Source: UBA8337 sp965662725
Lineage (GTDB): Bacteria; Pseudomonadota; Alphaproteobacteria; RS24
Direction of reading: 5' to 3'
DNA length: 28,876 nt
Assembly: GCA_965662725.1 (NCBI GenBank)
Contig: CBFIIT010000020.1
Coordinates: 1 to 28,876, forward strand
Shown: positions 7,902 to 15,759 of the stretch, in pieces
Layout: each line of letters begins with the position of its first letter
Numbering within the stretch: position 1 is the stretch's first letter
Notes under the pieces: generated by a model
Told to the model about the DNA's origin: nothing
The model's database searches: none
The model's input: only the letters and a program-made list of their open reading frames with translations
Position numbers and translations under genes: made by a program

Positions 7902-8624
7902 CTAGTAATCGCTCTCTTTGGAAATCCAGCTATTGGCTTCCAAATTCGCTTTAGTCGCCGGATTTAGGTCGCACTCTTGCGCCGATGAAACCGCAGACAC
8001 CAAATTGCCCTTACCGAATTTAATATTCATTTCTTGATTGCTGTAAACCAATTTCGATGTGCGGTGTGTTTCTTGGCCAATGCCCGTGTTCGAACATTCT
8101 TTATTAGCAATTTGGCAAGTTGGTTTTTCGCAATCATTGCCGCAATCGACGAGAAATGTGCTGATGCGGAAGCCTGATTTGCTGGCCGGACAAGAACCGC
8201 CATTATAGGTTTGCGGCGCAGGGGTCGCATCCCAGTCTTGATATTTATAGCAGCGAATATTGATCTTGCCTTTTTTCTGCTCACGGCGCGTCCCCGGCCA
8301 TAAAGTAATGGCATCGGTATCATCAAATACATTCTTAAAATCGGAAAAATGCGCTTTTATCGATTGCACCATATCGAGGCATGTATCGTCAGCGCGCAAA
8401 AGCCGACCGGCATTGTGATGTTTGATGGTTGATTGAATACCGCTATTGAGCAGCTCAACCTCCAAATCCACTTTGCGGACAATCGCCTCATGCTGATTTT
8501 TCAATGTCGCGACTTTTGACTGATAAATATAATCGCTATAGCCGGCGACCCCGACCGCCGCCAAAATGCCGATAATGGCAACGACTACCAGCAACTCAAT
8601 CAATGAAAAACCTTTATTATGCAT
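7902..8624 (-). CDS. Type IV pilin-like protein with cysteine-rich C-terminal domain
   Basis: 240 residues. The short leader MHNKG, then FSLIELLVVVAIIGILAAVGVAGYSDYI, is a classic class III prepilin signal: cleavage after Gly5, N-methylation of Phe, and Glu at mature position 5. After the long N-terminal helix (to about residue 65) comes a polar domain with eight cysteines, which may form disulfides in the periplasm. The ATG at 8624 has GAGGA about 10 nt upstream; the earlier TTG at 8654 lacks one. No pilus assembly, prepilin peptidase or secretion gene is adjacent, so it depends on machinery elsewhere. Pilin versus type II secretion pseudopilin cannot be decided. Confidence 0.85.
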   Translation of the reverse strand: MHNKGFSLIELLVVVAIIGILAAVGVAGYSDYIYQSKVATLKNQHEAIVRKVDLEVELLNSGIQSTIKHHNAGRLLRADDTCLDMVQSIKAHFSDFKNVFDDTDAITLWPGTRREQKKGKINIRCYKYQDWDATPAPQTYNGGSCPASKSGFRISTFLVDCGNDCEKPTCQIANKECSNTGIGQETHRTSKLVYSNQEMNIKFGKGNLVSAVSSAQECDLNPATKANLEANSWISKESDY

Positions 8625-8794
8625 GACTATTTTGTCCTCGTTTCCAAATTTCAACCTAAATGCGTGTAAATTAGGCGCGCGTCAAGATTGTTAAAAGCAC
8701 ATTCATAAATCCATTCTTTGAATATGCAAAAACGGGAAAGACCGCGCCGCCGGGCTGGCTGAGCTTGCTTCTCGCAGCACTCGGCATCATGTGA

Positions 8795-9199
8795 TTAGCG
8801 GCGGGCAAAATAACGTCGAATGCGCGGGCGCGAGGCAAAAAATACCGCTATTGCCGATAGCCCGATGGCGACCAAATAGCCGAATTCACCCAACAAGAAA
8901 TTTTTTGTCACGCTGACGACACTGCCGACAAGCACCATAAAAGTCAGCATGGAAATCAAAACATGGCCGGCCGAGACCTTTTTGTTGGGCTGGAAGATAT
9001 GCAGCATGGCGAAATAGGCGAAGGTCGAAAACATCGTTAAGCGCAGCACTTCAAAACGATGCACCGGCGGTTCATTGCTGTTATTTTCAGTGGGGTAGAA
9101 ATATACCGGCTCACCGATGACCGATAATATGGTTATTACGATAGACCATAGGGCGGCGATAAAAATCGCCGCGAGGTAAACGCGTCGCACAATACTCAT
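8795..9199 (-). CDS. Four-helix membrane protein of unknown function
   Basis: 134 residues, with hydrophobic segments at about 8-28, 52-68, 82-99 and 105-122 and a basic C-terminus RPRIRRYFARR that should stay cytoplasmic. I do not recognise a family. Codon use and third-position pattern look like the neighbours. The ribosome site is weak. It is flanked by noncoding DNA on both sides and is likely its own transcription unit. Confidence 0.7.
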   Translation of the reverse strand: MSIVRRVYLAAIFIAALWSIVITILSVIGEPVYFYPTENNSNEPPVHRFEVLRLTMFSTFAYFAMLHIFQPNKKVSAGHVLISMLTFMVLVGSVVSVTKNFLLGEFGYLVAIGLSAIAVFFASRPRIRRYFARR

Positions 9200-9414
9200 G
9201 ACGCAATCTTAAGCGGATGCGTGATAAAATCCAAGCAAGATTGCAACCCCAATTTAGCCAACACTGAGCGACAATTGAGTTAAATATCTTGATTAAAATG
9301 AAAGAAGAATTTTAAGCGCGCGCTGCGGTTAAGGCGCGGGTTTCGGTGTGACCGAGGAGCGGCGCCGAATAGTGACTATCCGGCGACACGGCTCCTCGCT
9401 CACGATGAAACCGA
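9200..9414. other. Intergenic region with long inverted repeat
   Basis: No gene is seen. The left part (9200-9338) is AT-rich and should hold the promoter of the minus-strand membrane protein gene. The right part is the inverted repeat listed separately. Confidence 0.6.
9339..9412. repeat. Long imperfect inverted repeat after the csp gene
   Basis: Outer arms are 22 nt each (9339-9360 and 9391-9412), matching from GGTTTC/GAAACC at the ends to GAGGAGC/GCTCCTC inside, with two mismatches and two wobble positions. Inside are CGCCG (9363-9367) with CGGCG (9381-9385) and ATAG/CTAT around TGA. It lies 2 nt past the csp stop codon. No T-tract follows on either strand, so it may be a 3' stabiliser, a rho-assisted terminator, or a palindromic repeat unit. 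Confidence 0.75.
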
Positions 9415-9618
9415 TTAGTCGGCGGCAGTCAAATTGACGGCAGAAAATTTACCGTTATTGCCTTGTTCTTTTTCAAAGGAGACTTTCATGTCTTCTTTGA
9501 GGGTCAGGCCGCTGGCGTTTACGGCAGTGATGTGAACGAACACATCATCTTCACCTTCGACGGCAATAAATCCATAGCCTTTGTCAGCGTTAAACCACTT
9601 AACAGTTCCTGTAAGCAT
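9415..9618 (-). CDS. Cold shock protein, CspA family
   Basis: A 67-residue single cold-shock domain (OB fold) that binds single-stranded RNA and DNA and melts mRNA structure. MLTGTVKWFNADKGYGFI contains RNP1 (KGYGFI), and DDVFVHI is RNP2. The length is usual for the family. GAGGAAG lies 5 nt before the ATG. About 260 bp separate it from the next gene on the other strand, leaving room for a long leader as in cold-inducible csp genes; whether this copy is cold-induced is not visible. Confidence 0.97.
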   Translation of the reverse strand: MLTGTVKWFNADKGYGFIAVEGEDDVFVHITAVNASGLTLKEDMKVSFEKEQGNNGKFSAVNLTAAD

Positions 9619-9727
9619 CGTATCTTCCTCGTGTGGGCTTGTTTAGTCGCGAAATTAAACAACAGGAGTATTTCCGTTGCCTGGCTGACCCAAAGCCCAT
9701 AGTGCGAAGGACAGACAAAAACTCTCT

Positions 9728-9770
9728 AACACATAAGCGCGCCAATGTGTGTTTTTTGTGTGTTTTTTTT
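9728..9770 (+). terminator. Candidate hairpin plus T-tract in the csp-acyl-CoA dehydrogenase interval
   Basis: ACACAT (9729-9734) pairs with ATGTGT (9745-9750) around a GC-rich centre, followed on the plus strand by a T-rich run to 9770. It resembles an intrinsic terminator but lies where no plus-strand gene ends; on the minus strand the same DNA is an A-rich tract upstream of csp. The stem is short. The rest of 9619-9882 shows no gene. Confidence 0.3.
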
Positions 9771-9882
9771 CGCGTGAATATTGTCGCGGGGGTTGTGGCT
9801 CATTTCTGCCGGCGATTTGAAATGTTTATTGCGTCGCGCTTATTGATTTGGCTAGGCTGGTGAAACAAGAAAGAGGGGCATT

Positions 9883-11109
9883 ATGATAGATTTCGAGATT
9901 CCGGAAGAAACCAAAATCGTGCGCGCGAAAGTGCGTAAATTCGTACAAGAGGTTTGCATTCCGGCTGAAAAAGATTTGACCGTTGACAGCTATGAGGAAA
10001 TCCTCGCCGATTTACGCAAGAAAGCGCGGGCGGAGGGGCTTTGGTGCCCGTTTTTTCCAACTGAATGGGGCGGCATGGGGTTGAAGCCATTGGCCAATGC
10101 GCTGGTGCAAATGGAATTGGGTGAAGCGGCTTTGGGCGCCTTGGCGCTGAATACACAAGGCCCGGATGACGCGACCATGATGACGCTTTTGCATCATGGC
10201 ACGGAATACCAGCATGAGAAATTTTTGAAGCCTCTTGTCGCCGGCGAAAAGCGCGTTTGCTATGCAATGACCGAAAAATCCGGCGGCTCTGATGCCACCG
10301 GCATGAAAACAAGCGCCGTAGAAGATGGCGATAATTATATTTTGAATGGCGATAAATGGTATATTTCGTCAGCCAATGTCGCCGATATTGCGGTGGTCAT
10401 GGCGAAGACAGACCCGGACGCGCCGCGCCATCAGCAGTTTTCGACTTTCATTGTTGAAATGCCCAATCCGGGGTTCAAGATTTTACGCAATATCGAAACC
10501 ATGCATCATCATTCGCCTTTGGGTGAAAGATTGGGCGCCGCGCATTGCGAGATTGAAATCAGGGATTTGGTGGTGCCGAAAGAAAACCTGCTCGGCGGGC
10601 GTGGGCAAGGTTTTAATATGGGTCAGCACCGGCTTGGCTATGGCCGTTTGCGACACGGCATGCACAATGTCGCGAAAGCGCAACGGGCTTTGGATATGGC
10701 AGCCAAACATGTTTTGGAGCGCGAAACATTCGGGCAAAAACTGGCCGACCGACAAAGCGTGCAGTTCATGTTGGCTGATTGCGCGGCGGAAATTTACAAA
10801 GCGCGGCTGATGCTTATGCATATTGCTTATAAGGCCGAGAACGGGCTGGATATGACGCAAGAAAACTCAATCGCCAAAATCTTTCTCGCCAATATGGTGC
10901 AGCAAGTGGTCGATACGGCGTTGCAATTGCATGGCTCATTGGGCTATTCGCGCGATACCCCATTGGCCGATTGGTATACATCCATTCGCAGTCAGAGACT
11001 GGTTGACGGGCCGGATGAGGTGCATCGCTGGAAAGTCGGTAAAAACGTGCTGCGAGCGTATGAAAAAGACGGCACGACGGCCATGGCAGCAGGCGGCGAT
11101 TTGCTGTAA
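9883..11109 (+). CDS. Acyl-CoA dehydrogenase (ACAD10/11-like)
   Basis: 408 residues. An FAD flavoenzyme that introduces a trans-2 double bond into acyl-CoA thioesters, passing electrons to ETF. The N-terminal helical domain runs to about 120, and CYAMTEKSGGSDATGMKTSA (around 126-145) is the flavin/substrate loop. GDKWYISSA marks the middle beta domain, and ERETFGQKLADRQSVQFMLAD plus LQLHGSLGYSRDTPLADWY the C-terminal helices. RLVDGPDEVHR near the end replaces the YEGT loop that bears the catalytic glutamate in short- and medium-chain enzymes and points to the ACAD10/11-like branch. GAGGGG precedes the start. It is first of ten plus-strand genes. Confidence 0.94.
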   Translation: MIDFEIPEETKIVRAKVRKFVQEVCIPAEKDLTVDSYEEILADLRKKARAEGLWCPFFPTEWGGMGLKPLANALVQMELGEAALGALALNTQGPDDATMMTLLHHGTEYQHEKFLKPLVAGEKRVCYAMTEKSGGSDATGMKTSAVEDGDNYILNGDKWYISSANVADIAVVMAKTDPDAPRHQQFSTFIVEMPNPGFKILRNIETMHHHSPLGERLGAAHCEIEIRDLVVPKENLLGGRGQGFNMGQHRLGYGRLRHGMHNVAKAQRALDMAAKHVLERETFGQKLADRQSVQFMLADCAAEIYKARLMLMHIAYKAENGLDMTQENSIAKIFLANMVQQVVDTALQLHGSLGYSRDTPLADWYTSIRSQRLVDGPDEVHRWKVGKNVLRAYEKDGTTAMAAGGDLL

Positions 11110-11186
11110 AACGATTTTCATAAGGGCGTATGAGACTGCATCATAGCCTATTTTAGTGTTTTTGGTTTTTCAGTGAGGATTGGCTG

Positions 11187-11588
11187 ATGATGAGAGTGGT
11201 CGCGTTTCTGGTTTTTGTTTTTACCGCACCGGCTTTTGCGCAAGGCATGTTTGCCAAAAATGATTGGGCTTTGGTGATGAGTGGCCAATATGGGAAATAT
11301 TATGTCGACCGAAATTCAATTCGTGAAAACGGCGACATTATCGGCTTCACTTTTCTGAGTGATTTTGCAAAACCCGAGGGCGAGGCGATGTCCTTTGTCC
11401 AAGACGCAGAAATTGATTGTCCGAAATTCTTATTCCGAACCACATCACTGTTTGCGTGGACGCAGCATCAGGCAAAGGGCCGAAAAATTGATGGAGCCGT
11501 ATTTCCGCCGGAACTGGCACAGTTTTATAATCCCGAGCCGATAATGAATATCGACTATTATAATCTGGTCAAATTACTGTGCTCTTAA
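11187..11588 (+). CDS. Secreted protein, surface-adhesin protein E-like
   Basis: 133 residues with a signal peptide (MMRVVAFLVFVFTAPAFA, likely cleaved before QG). The mature part, with WALVMSGQYGKYYVDRNSIRENGDIIGFTFLSDFA and two cysteines (in IDCPKF and at the penultimate residue), resembles small periplasmic proteins assigned to the surface-adhesin protein E domain, which have no settled function in most bacteria. ATGs at 11187 and 11190 are both possible. It sits 77 bp after the acyl-CoA dehydrogenase and 42 bp before a GST. Confidence 0.7.
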   Translation: MMRVVAFLVFVFTAPAFAQGMFAKNDWALVMSGQYGKYYVDRNSIRENGDIIGFTFLSDFAKPEGEAMSFVQDAEIDCPKFLFRTTSLFAWTQHQAKGRKIDGAVFPPELAQFYNPEPIMNIDYYNLVKLLCS

Positions 11589-11630
11589 ATTGCCGGCGAT
11601 TGCTATCAAACGGCCAAAGGGGAGATTGAA

Positions 11631-12266
11631 ATGAGCGTAACCTTATATGATTTTGCTGCCGCACCAAGTCCGCGCCGCGCCCGCATTCTATTGGCTGAAA
11701 AACAGATTGAGCATGAAAATGTGCAAGTCGATTTAATGCAAGCCGAACAATTATCGGATGCTTATCGGGCGATAAATCCGGCCTGCACTGTGCCCGCTCT
11801 GCAAGTGGAAGACGGCACTGTTTTGACCGAAAATGCCGGTATTGCCGCATGGGCCGAAGCGTATGAGCCGAACCCGCCCCTGCTTGGCAGCACGCCAACT
11901 GAAAAAGGCTTGGTGTCGACATGGAATGCGCGGGTTGAATATGAAGGGCTGATGGCGATTGCCGAAACATTGCGCAATTCGTCAAAAGGCATGGTTGACC
12001 GCGCTACAACCGGCCCTCTCAATCATGCGCAAATTCCTGAATTGGCGGCGCGCGGTCGGGTACGCTTGGCGCATTTCTTTGACACGCTGAACAGCCGCTT
12101 GGAAGGCCGCGAATTTATCGCCATTGATGTTTTTTCTTTGGCCGATATTTCCGGACTTGTGGTGGTGGATTTTGCCAAATGGGTAAAAGTTGAGCCAAAA
12201 GAAGAGCATGAAAATATCCGACGCTGGTATGCGGCCGTGGCGGCGCGGCCCAGCGCGAAAGCCTGA
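11631..12266 (+). CDS. Glutathione S-transferase family protein
   Basis: 211 residues. The N-terminal thioredoxin-like domain (1-80) includes LYDFAAAPSPRRARILLAEK, the cis-proline segment CTVPALQVEDG, and ENAGIAAW where most GSTs have ES-A-I for glutathione binding. The helical C-terminal domain has the SLADISGLVVVDF capping motif. A serine or tyrosine near the N-terminus would activate glutathione; Tyr6 or Ser13 are candidates. GGGGAG precedes the ATG. Substrate unknown. It lies between the protein-E-like gene and the TPM genes with short gaps. Confidence 0.9.
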   Translation: MSVTLYDFAAAPSPRRARILLAEKQIEHENVQVDLMQAEQLSDAYRAINPACTVPALQVEDGTVLTENAGIAAWAEAYEPNPPLLGSTPTEKGLVSTWNARVEYEGLMAIAETLRNSSKGMVDRATTGPLNHAQIPELAARGRVRLAHFFDTLNSRLEGREFIAIDVFSLADISGLVVVDFAKWVKVEPKEEHENIRRWYAAVAARPSAKA

Positions 12267-12309
12267 TTATCGGTTTTCCTCTGACCGCGCAGCAGTGCTA
12301 TAAGAGATA

Positions 12310-13047
12310 ATGTTTCGTGCGTTAAGTTTTGTGTTTGCTTTGCTGCTGGTCGGGCCGGTAATGGCCGAGGTGCGGTTTCCCGAACGGCCGCCGGAAAATC
12401 AATTCTATCTCGATAAGGCAAATTTGCTCTCTCCGGCTGAAGAGCAGGAACTGAATAATGTCGCCTTTGCGCTGATGTATGATGAAAAAGTGCCGATGAT
12501 TTTCGTCACTGTGCCGTCATTGGCGGCCTATGGCGGTGACAGTTTCGGCATTGAATATTATGCCGGTGCGCTGTTTGACCATTGGGGCATTGGCAGCCAG
12601 GCTCGCAATTACGGCATATTGGTATTGGTCGCCAAGGCTGACCGCAAAGCGCGCATTGAATTCGGCGCTGCTTATCGCAATCAATATAATGATGATGCCG
12701 AATATATCATGCAGAATATGATGATACCGGCATTCAAGCAGCAGGCTTTCGGGAGCGGTCTGATTGATGCTGCTTATGGGTTGGACAATCTCGGGCGTGG
12801 CTTGGAATTGCCGCGCGCCAGTATGCCGTTTTATTTGATTGCGCCGCTATTTCTCATCGCCGTGATTGCGCTGGGTTTTTTGGTCAATAATCTATTCAAA
12901 TCCGGCCGTACCGGTTGGGCCTGGGCGGTTCTGGCTTTTATCGGCATTGCGCTGTTCTTTATCTTGCGCACTTTGCTGAGCAATCGCGGCGGCGGCACTT
13001 TTGGCGGTGGCTCTTCCGGCGGCGGCGGGGCAAGCGGGGGCTGGTAA
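12310..13047 (+). CDS. TPM domain protein, secreted and membrane-anchored (YgcG-like)
   Basis: 245 residues: signal peptide (1-19, ending VMA), then a TPM domain (about 28-160). The latter has the typical LDKANLLSPAEEQELNNVAFALMYDE, IEYYAGALFDHWGIGSQARNYGILVLVAKADRKARIEFG and QNMMIPAFKQQAFGSGLIDA. Two hydrophobic helices follow at about 176-194 and 201-219, and a Gly/Ser-rich tail ending in GW. This layout is typical of YgcG-type proteins, whose TPM domain faces the periplasm and may bind metal ions or assist membrane protein turnover. Its stop overlaps the start of the next gene. Confidence 0.9.
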   Translation: MFRALSFVFALLLVGPVMAEVRFPERPPENQFYLDKANLLSPAEEQELNNVAFALMYDEKVPMIFVTVPSLAAYGGDSFGIEYYAGALFDHWGIGSQARNYGILVLVAKADRKARIEFGAAYRNQYNDDAEYIMQNMMIPAFKQQAFGSGLIDAAYGLDNLGRGLELPRASMPFYLIAPLFLIAVIALGFLVNNLFKSGRTGWAWAVLAFIGIALFFILRTLLSNRGGGTFGGGSSGGGGASGGW

Positions 13048-13739
13048 TGGGCATTTTGGCACGCCGCTTTAGCGAAGATGATTTGCGCGCCATTGCGTTA
13101 TCTATTGGCGATGCAGAAAGCCGCTCCGGCTGCGAAATAATTCCGGTGGTTTCATTTGATAGCGGTCGCTATGACCGTGGCGAAGATGTGTTTGGCGTCA
13201 TATGCGGTTTGGTATTGGTGGCGATTTTCTGGCTCGGCTATGCTTATGCCGGCGGCGGCAGCACAGAAGCAACCGGCCTGTGGCGTGATGACATGGCTGC
13301 GCCGCTGGGCCTCGTTTCATTGCTTGGTCTGATGGGCGGTGGCTTCGTCGGCGGCGCGTTTTTGGCCACTAAAATTCCGTCTTTAAAGACGTTATTCGTA
13401 TCGCGCCAAGAAATGCAGGAAGAAGTGGCACGCGCGGCGCAAGCTTGTTTTTACAATCAAGGCATTCGCAAAGCCTCGCATGAGGCGGGCGTGCTGATTT
13501 ATGTCTCTTATTATGAGCGCATGGTGCAAATTATCGGTGATGATGCGGCAGCGCAGAAAATTACCGATGCGGATTGGCAGAGCATTTGTGATGTGCTGCT
13601 GGACGGCATGAAGCAAAACAATCCGACTTTCGGTATTGTCAGTGCGATAAATCGCGTTGGTCTCTTATTGGATGGGGCGTTTGTGAAGCAAGTCGGGCAG
13701 GGTATCGATTTCGCCGATGCTTTGGTGATATTGGAATAG
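13047..13739 (+). CDS. TPM domain-containing membrane protein
   Basis: 230 residues, second of a TPM pair. It opens with RRFSEDDLRAIALSIGDAESRSGCEIIPVVSFDS, a TPM-like first half. Two hydrophobic segments (about 49-69 and 88-108) interrupt the domain, and SRQEMQEEVARAAQACFYNQGIRKASHEAGVLIYVSYYERMVQIIGD resumes it. This split arrangement fits the family paired with YgcG-type proteins. The ATG shares a base with the preceding TAA (TAATG), implying translational coupling. A LemA gene is common next to such pairs in other bacteria, but none is present here. Confidence 0.85.
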   Translation: MGILARRFSEDDLRAIALSIGDAESRSGCEIIPVVSFDSGRYDRGEDVFGVICGLVLVAIFWLGYAYAGGGSTEATGLWRDDMAAPLGLVSLLGLMGGGFVGGAFLATKIPSLKTLFVSRQEMQEEVARAAQACFYNQGIRKASHEAGVLIYVSYYERMVQIIGDDAAAQKITDADWQSICDVLLDGMKQNNPTFGIVSAINRVGLLLDGAFVKQVGQGIDFADALVILE

Positions 13740-13775
13740 GCTTGCAGCCTCGATGATTTCCGCTAATTTCTGAGC

Positions 13776-14288
13776 ATGACTGAAACCACACAACCAACCG
13801 AGCTTGTTTTCCCCGACATTCCGGGCATTGATATCACGCCGATCAAGCAAGATAGCCGCAGCCCGATGGGACAAAATATCGGTCTCACTTATTTGGGGTT
13901 TGGCGACAACCGAATTTGCACAGGCTTGAAATGGGACCGGACGCTGGTTGGCAATGCCGAAAGCGGGGTGCTGCATGGCGGCGTGGTCACAAGCCTGATA
14001 GATGAAACGGCAGGCGGCGCCTCAGTATTGGCAACCGAGCATAAATTTGCCGTTGCGACAGTTGATTTGCGCGTCGATTACATGCGTCCGGCTGAACCTT
14101 ACACAAACCTCTATTGCATGGCGCATGTTTATAAGGTGACGCAACGCATAGCTTTTATTAATGCTGAAGCGTTTCACGATGACCCGTCGCGTCCTATCGC
14201 TGTCGGCACCGGTACGTTTATGTTGGGTGCCAATGCCTCCGTACCGGATATTATTGGCAGCCCATTTAAGGTTGATGGCGATGGATAA
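13776..14288 (+). CDS. PaaI-type hotdog thioesterase (first of pair)
   Basis: 170 residues with a hotdog fold of the PaaI/YdiI group, which hydrolyse acyl-CoA thioesters. The active-site helix reads VLHGGVVTSLIDETAGGA: the HGG turn and the aspartate nine residues after the histidine are both in place. AVATVDLRVDYMRPAEP is the matching strand region. The N-terminal 30 residues are an extension. No strong ribosome site precedes the ATG. It overlaps the next, related gene by 8 nt, so the two may form a mixed oligomer. Confidence 0.9.
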   Translation: MTETTQPTELVFPDIPGIDITPIKQDSRSPMGQNIGLTYLGFGDNRICTGLKWDRTLVGNAESGVLHGGVVTSLIDETAGGASVLATEHKFAVATVDLRVDYMRPAEPYTNLYCMAHVYKVTQRIAFINAEAFHDDPSRPIAVGTGTFMLGANASVPDIIGSPFKVDGDG

Positions 14289-14727
14289 TAAGGCGCTGAT
14301 AGAGACTATTTTGCAGCTTATGCCCTATGCCAATAAGTTGGCGGTAACGGCTGAGATTGCCGATAATGGCAAGCTTGTCGGCACGATGCCGTTTCATGAA
14401 AACCATATCGGCAATGCGCAATTACCGGCTTTGCACGGCGGTAGTCTCGCCAGTTTTATGGAAATCATAGCGATTTTGGAGCTGGCGCGCCGCCAAGCCG
14501 ATTTGCAGCAAATCGAAACCATTGAACAGGGGCGTTCTATTTTGCCGCTGCCGGTCAATGTCAGCGTGCAATATTTGAGGAGTGCCGGGGCTGAAGATTG
14601 CTATGCCGAGGCGGAAGTTTTGAAAGTCGGTCGGCGCACCAGCACGGTGTTTTGCAAAATTTGGCAGGGCAATGCGTCAAAGCCGGTTGCTTCCATGACC
14701 GGTATTTTCATCCAGCCGAAAAATTAG
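14281..14727 (+). CDS. PaaI-type hotdog thioesterase (second of pair)
   Basis: 148 residues of the same hotdog family. The active-site segment is ALHGGSLASFMEIIAIL: HGG is kept but the usual aspartate is glutamate at the equivalent place and the following D/E-T-A-G is lost. LPVNVSVQYLRSAGAEDCYAEAEVLKVGRRTSTVFCKIW is the beta-sheet core. I use the ATG at 14281, with AAGG about 10 nt upstream; 14275 is too close to it. The 8-nt overlap with the first gene implies coupled translation. It may be a less active partner or have shifted substrate range. Confidence 0.87.
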   Translation: MDNKALIETILQLMPYANKLAVTAEIADNGKLVGTMPFHENHIGNAQLPALHGGSLASFMEIIAILELARRQADLQQIETIEQGRSILPLPVNVSVQYLRSAGAEDCYAEAEVLKVGRRTSTVFCKIWQGNASKPVASMTGIFIQPKN

Positions 14728-14787
14728 CGTAAATTTCACTTGCCGATGCAATCGGCTGCGCTAACCTTCACGCAAAGGAGATCTGCC

Positions 14788-15666
14788 ATGAGTGATAAAG
14801 AAAACAGCGCCGCGCAAAACCAGCCGGCCGGATATGAGCCGCCGAAAATTTGGACGTGGGACCAAGATAGCGGCGGGCGTTTTGCCAATATTAACCGGCC
14901 GATTGCCGGTGCTACACAAGATAAGGAATTGCCGGTCGGCGAACATCCGTTTCAGCTTTATTCATTGGGCACGCCAAATGGTGTGAAAGTGACGGTGATG
15001 TTGGAAGAGTTGCTGGCTTTGGGGCATGAAGGGGCAGAATATGACGCTTGGCTGATTAATATCGGCGAGGGCGACCAATTCGGTTCGGGCTTTGTCGATA
15101 TCAATCCGAATTCAAAAATCCCGGCAATGATGGACCGTAGCGGTAGCGAGCCGGTGCGCCTGTTTGAAAGTGCCTCCATGCTGGTGCATTTGGCAGAGAA
15201 ATTCGCAGCGTTTTTGCCCGAAAGCGGGCAGGCACGGGCGGAATGTTTTAGCTGGCTGTTCTGGCAAATGGGCTCGGCGCCTTATCTGGGCGGCGGCTTT
15301 GGCCATTTTTACGCCTATGCGCCGTTTAAAATGGAATATCCAATCAACCGCTTTGCGATGGAAGTGAAGCGACAAATGGATGTTTTGGACCGTCATTTGG
15401 CGGAAAATGAGTTTTTGGCGGGAAGTGATTATACAATTGCCGATATTGCGACGTGGCCTTGGTATGGCGCGCTGGCGTCGGGCTTGCTGTATGAGTCAGC
15501 TGAGTTTTTGCAAGTGCATGAGTATAAAAACCTCAATCGCTGGGCCAAACAAATTGCCGAGCGACCGGCGGTGAAGCGCGGTAGCATCGTCAATCGGCCA
15601 TGGGGCGATAAAACAGCACCCGAACGCCATAATGCGGCGGATATTGACGCGGTTTTGAACGATTAA
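14788..15666 (+). CDS. yghU: YghU-like glutathione S-transferase / disulfide-bond oxidoreductase
   Basis: 292 residues of the Nu-class GST (YghU/YfcG) group, enzymes with glutathione-dependent disulfide reductase activity that bind two glutathiones. The long N-terminal extension YEPPKIWTWDQDSGGRFANI followed by NRPIAGATQDKELPVGEHP is diagnostic, as are LYSLGTPNGVKVTVMLEELL, NPNSKIPAMMD and ESASMLVHLAEKF. AAAGGAG lies 8 nt before the ATG at 14788; an earlier ATG at 14740 has none. Cytoplasmic. It is the second GST-fold gene in this gene series. Confidence 0.93.
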   Translation: MSDKENSAAQNQPAGYEPPKIWTWDQDSGGRFANINRPIAGATQDKELPVGEHPFQLYSLGTPNGVKVTVMLEELLALGHEGAEYDAWLINIGEGDQFGSGFVDINPNSKIPAMMDRSGSEPVRLFESASMLVHLAEKFAAFLPESGQARAECFSWLFWQMGSAPYLGGGFGHFYAYAPFKMEYPINRFAMEVKRQMDVLDRHLAENEFLAGSDYTIADIATWPWYGALASGLLYESAEFLQVHEYKNLNRWAKQIAERPAVKRGSIVNRPWGDKTAPERHNAADIDAVLND

Positions 15667-15759
15667 GTCATATCTGCGATACTGTTGATAAATGCAAAAT
15701 AGGCGACTGGTAATCGCTATTTCATGCGTTAAGCTGAAAGCAGCACAAAAGGGAGTCTG

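Noticed and set aside
9633..9863. A 76-codon plus-strand frame opposite the csp leader.
   Set aside because: It begins with GTG without a ribosome site, spans the low-complexity T-rich tract and gives a cysteine- and phenylalanine-rich product with no family resemblance.
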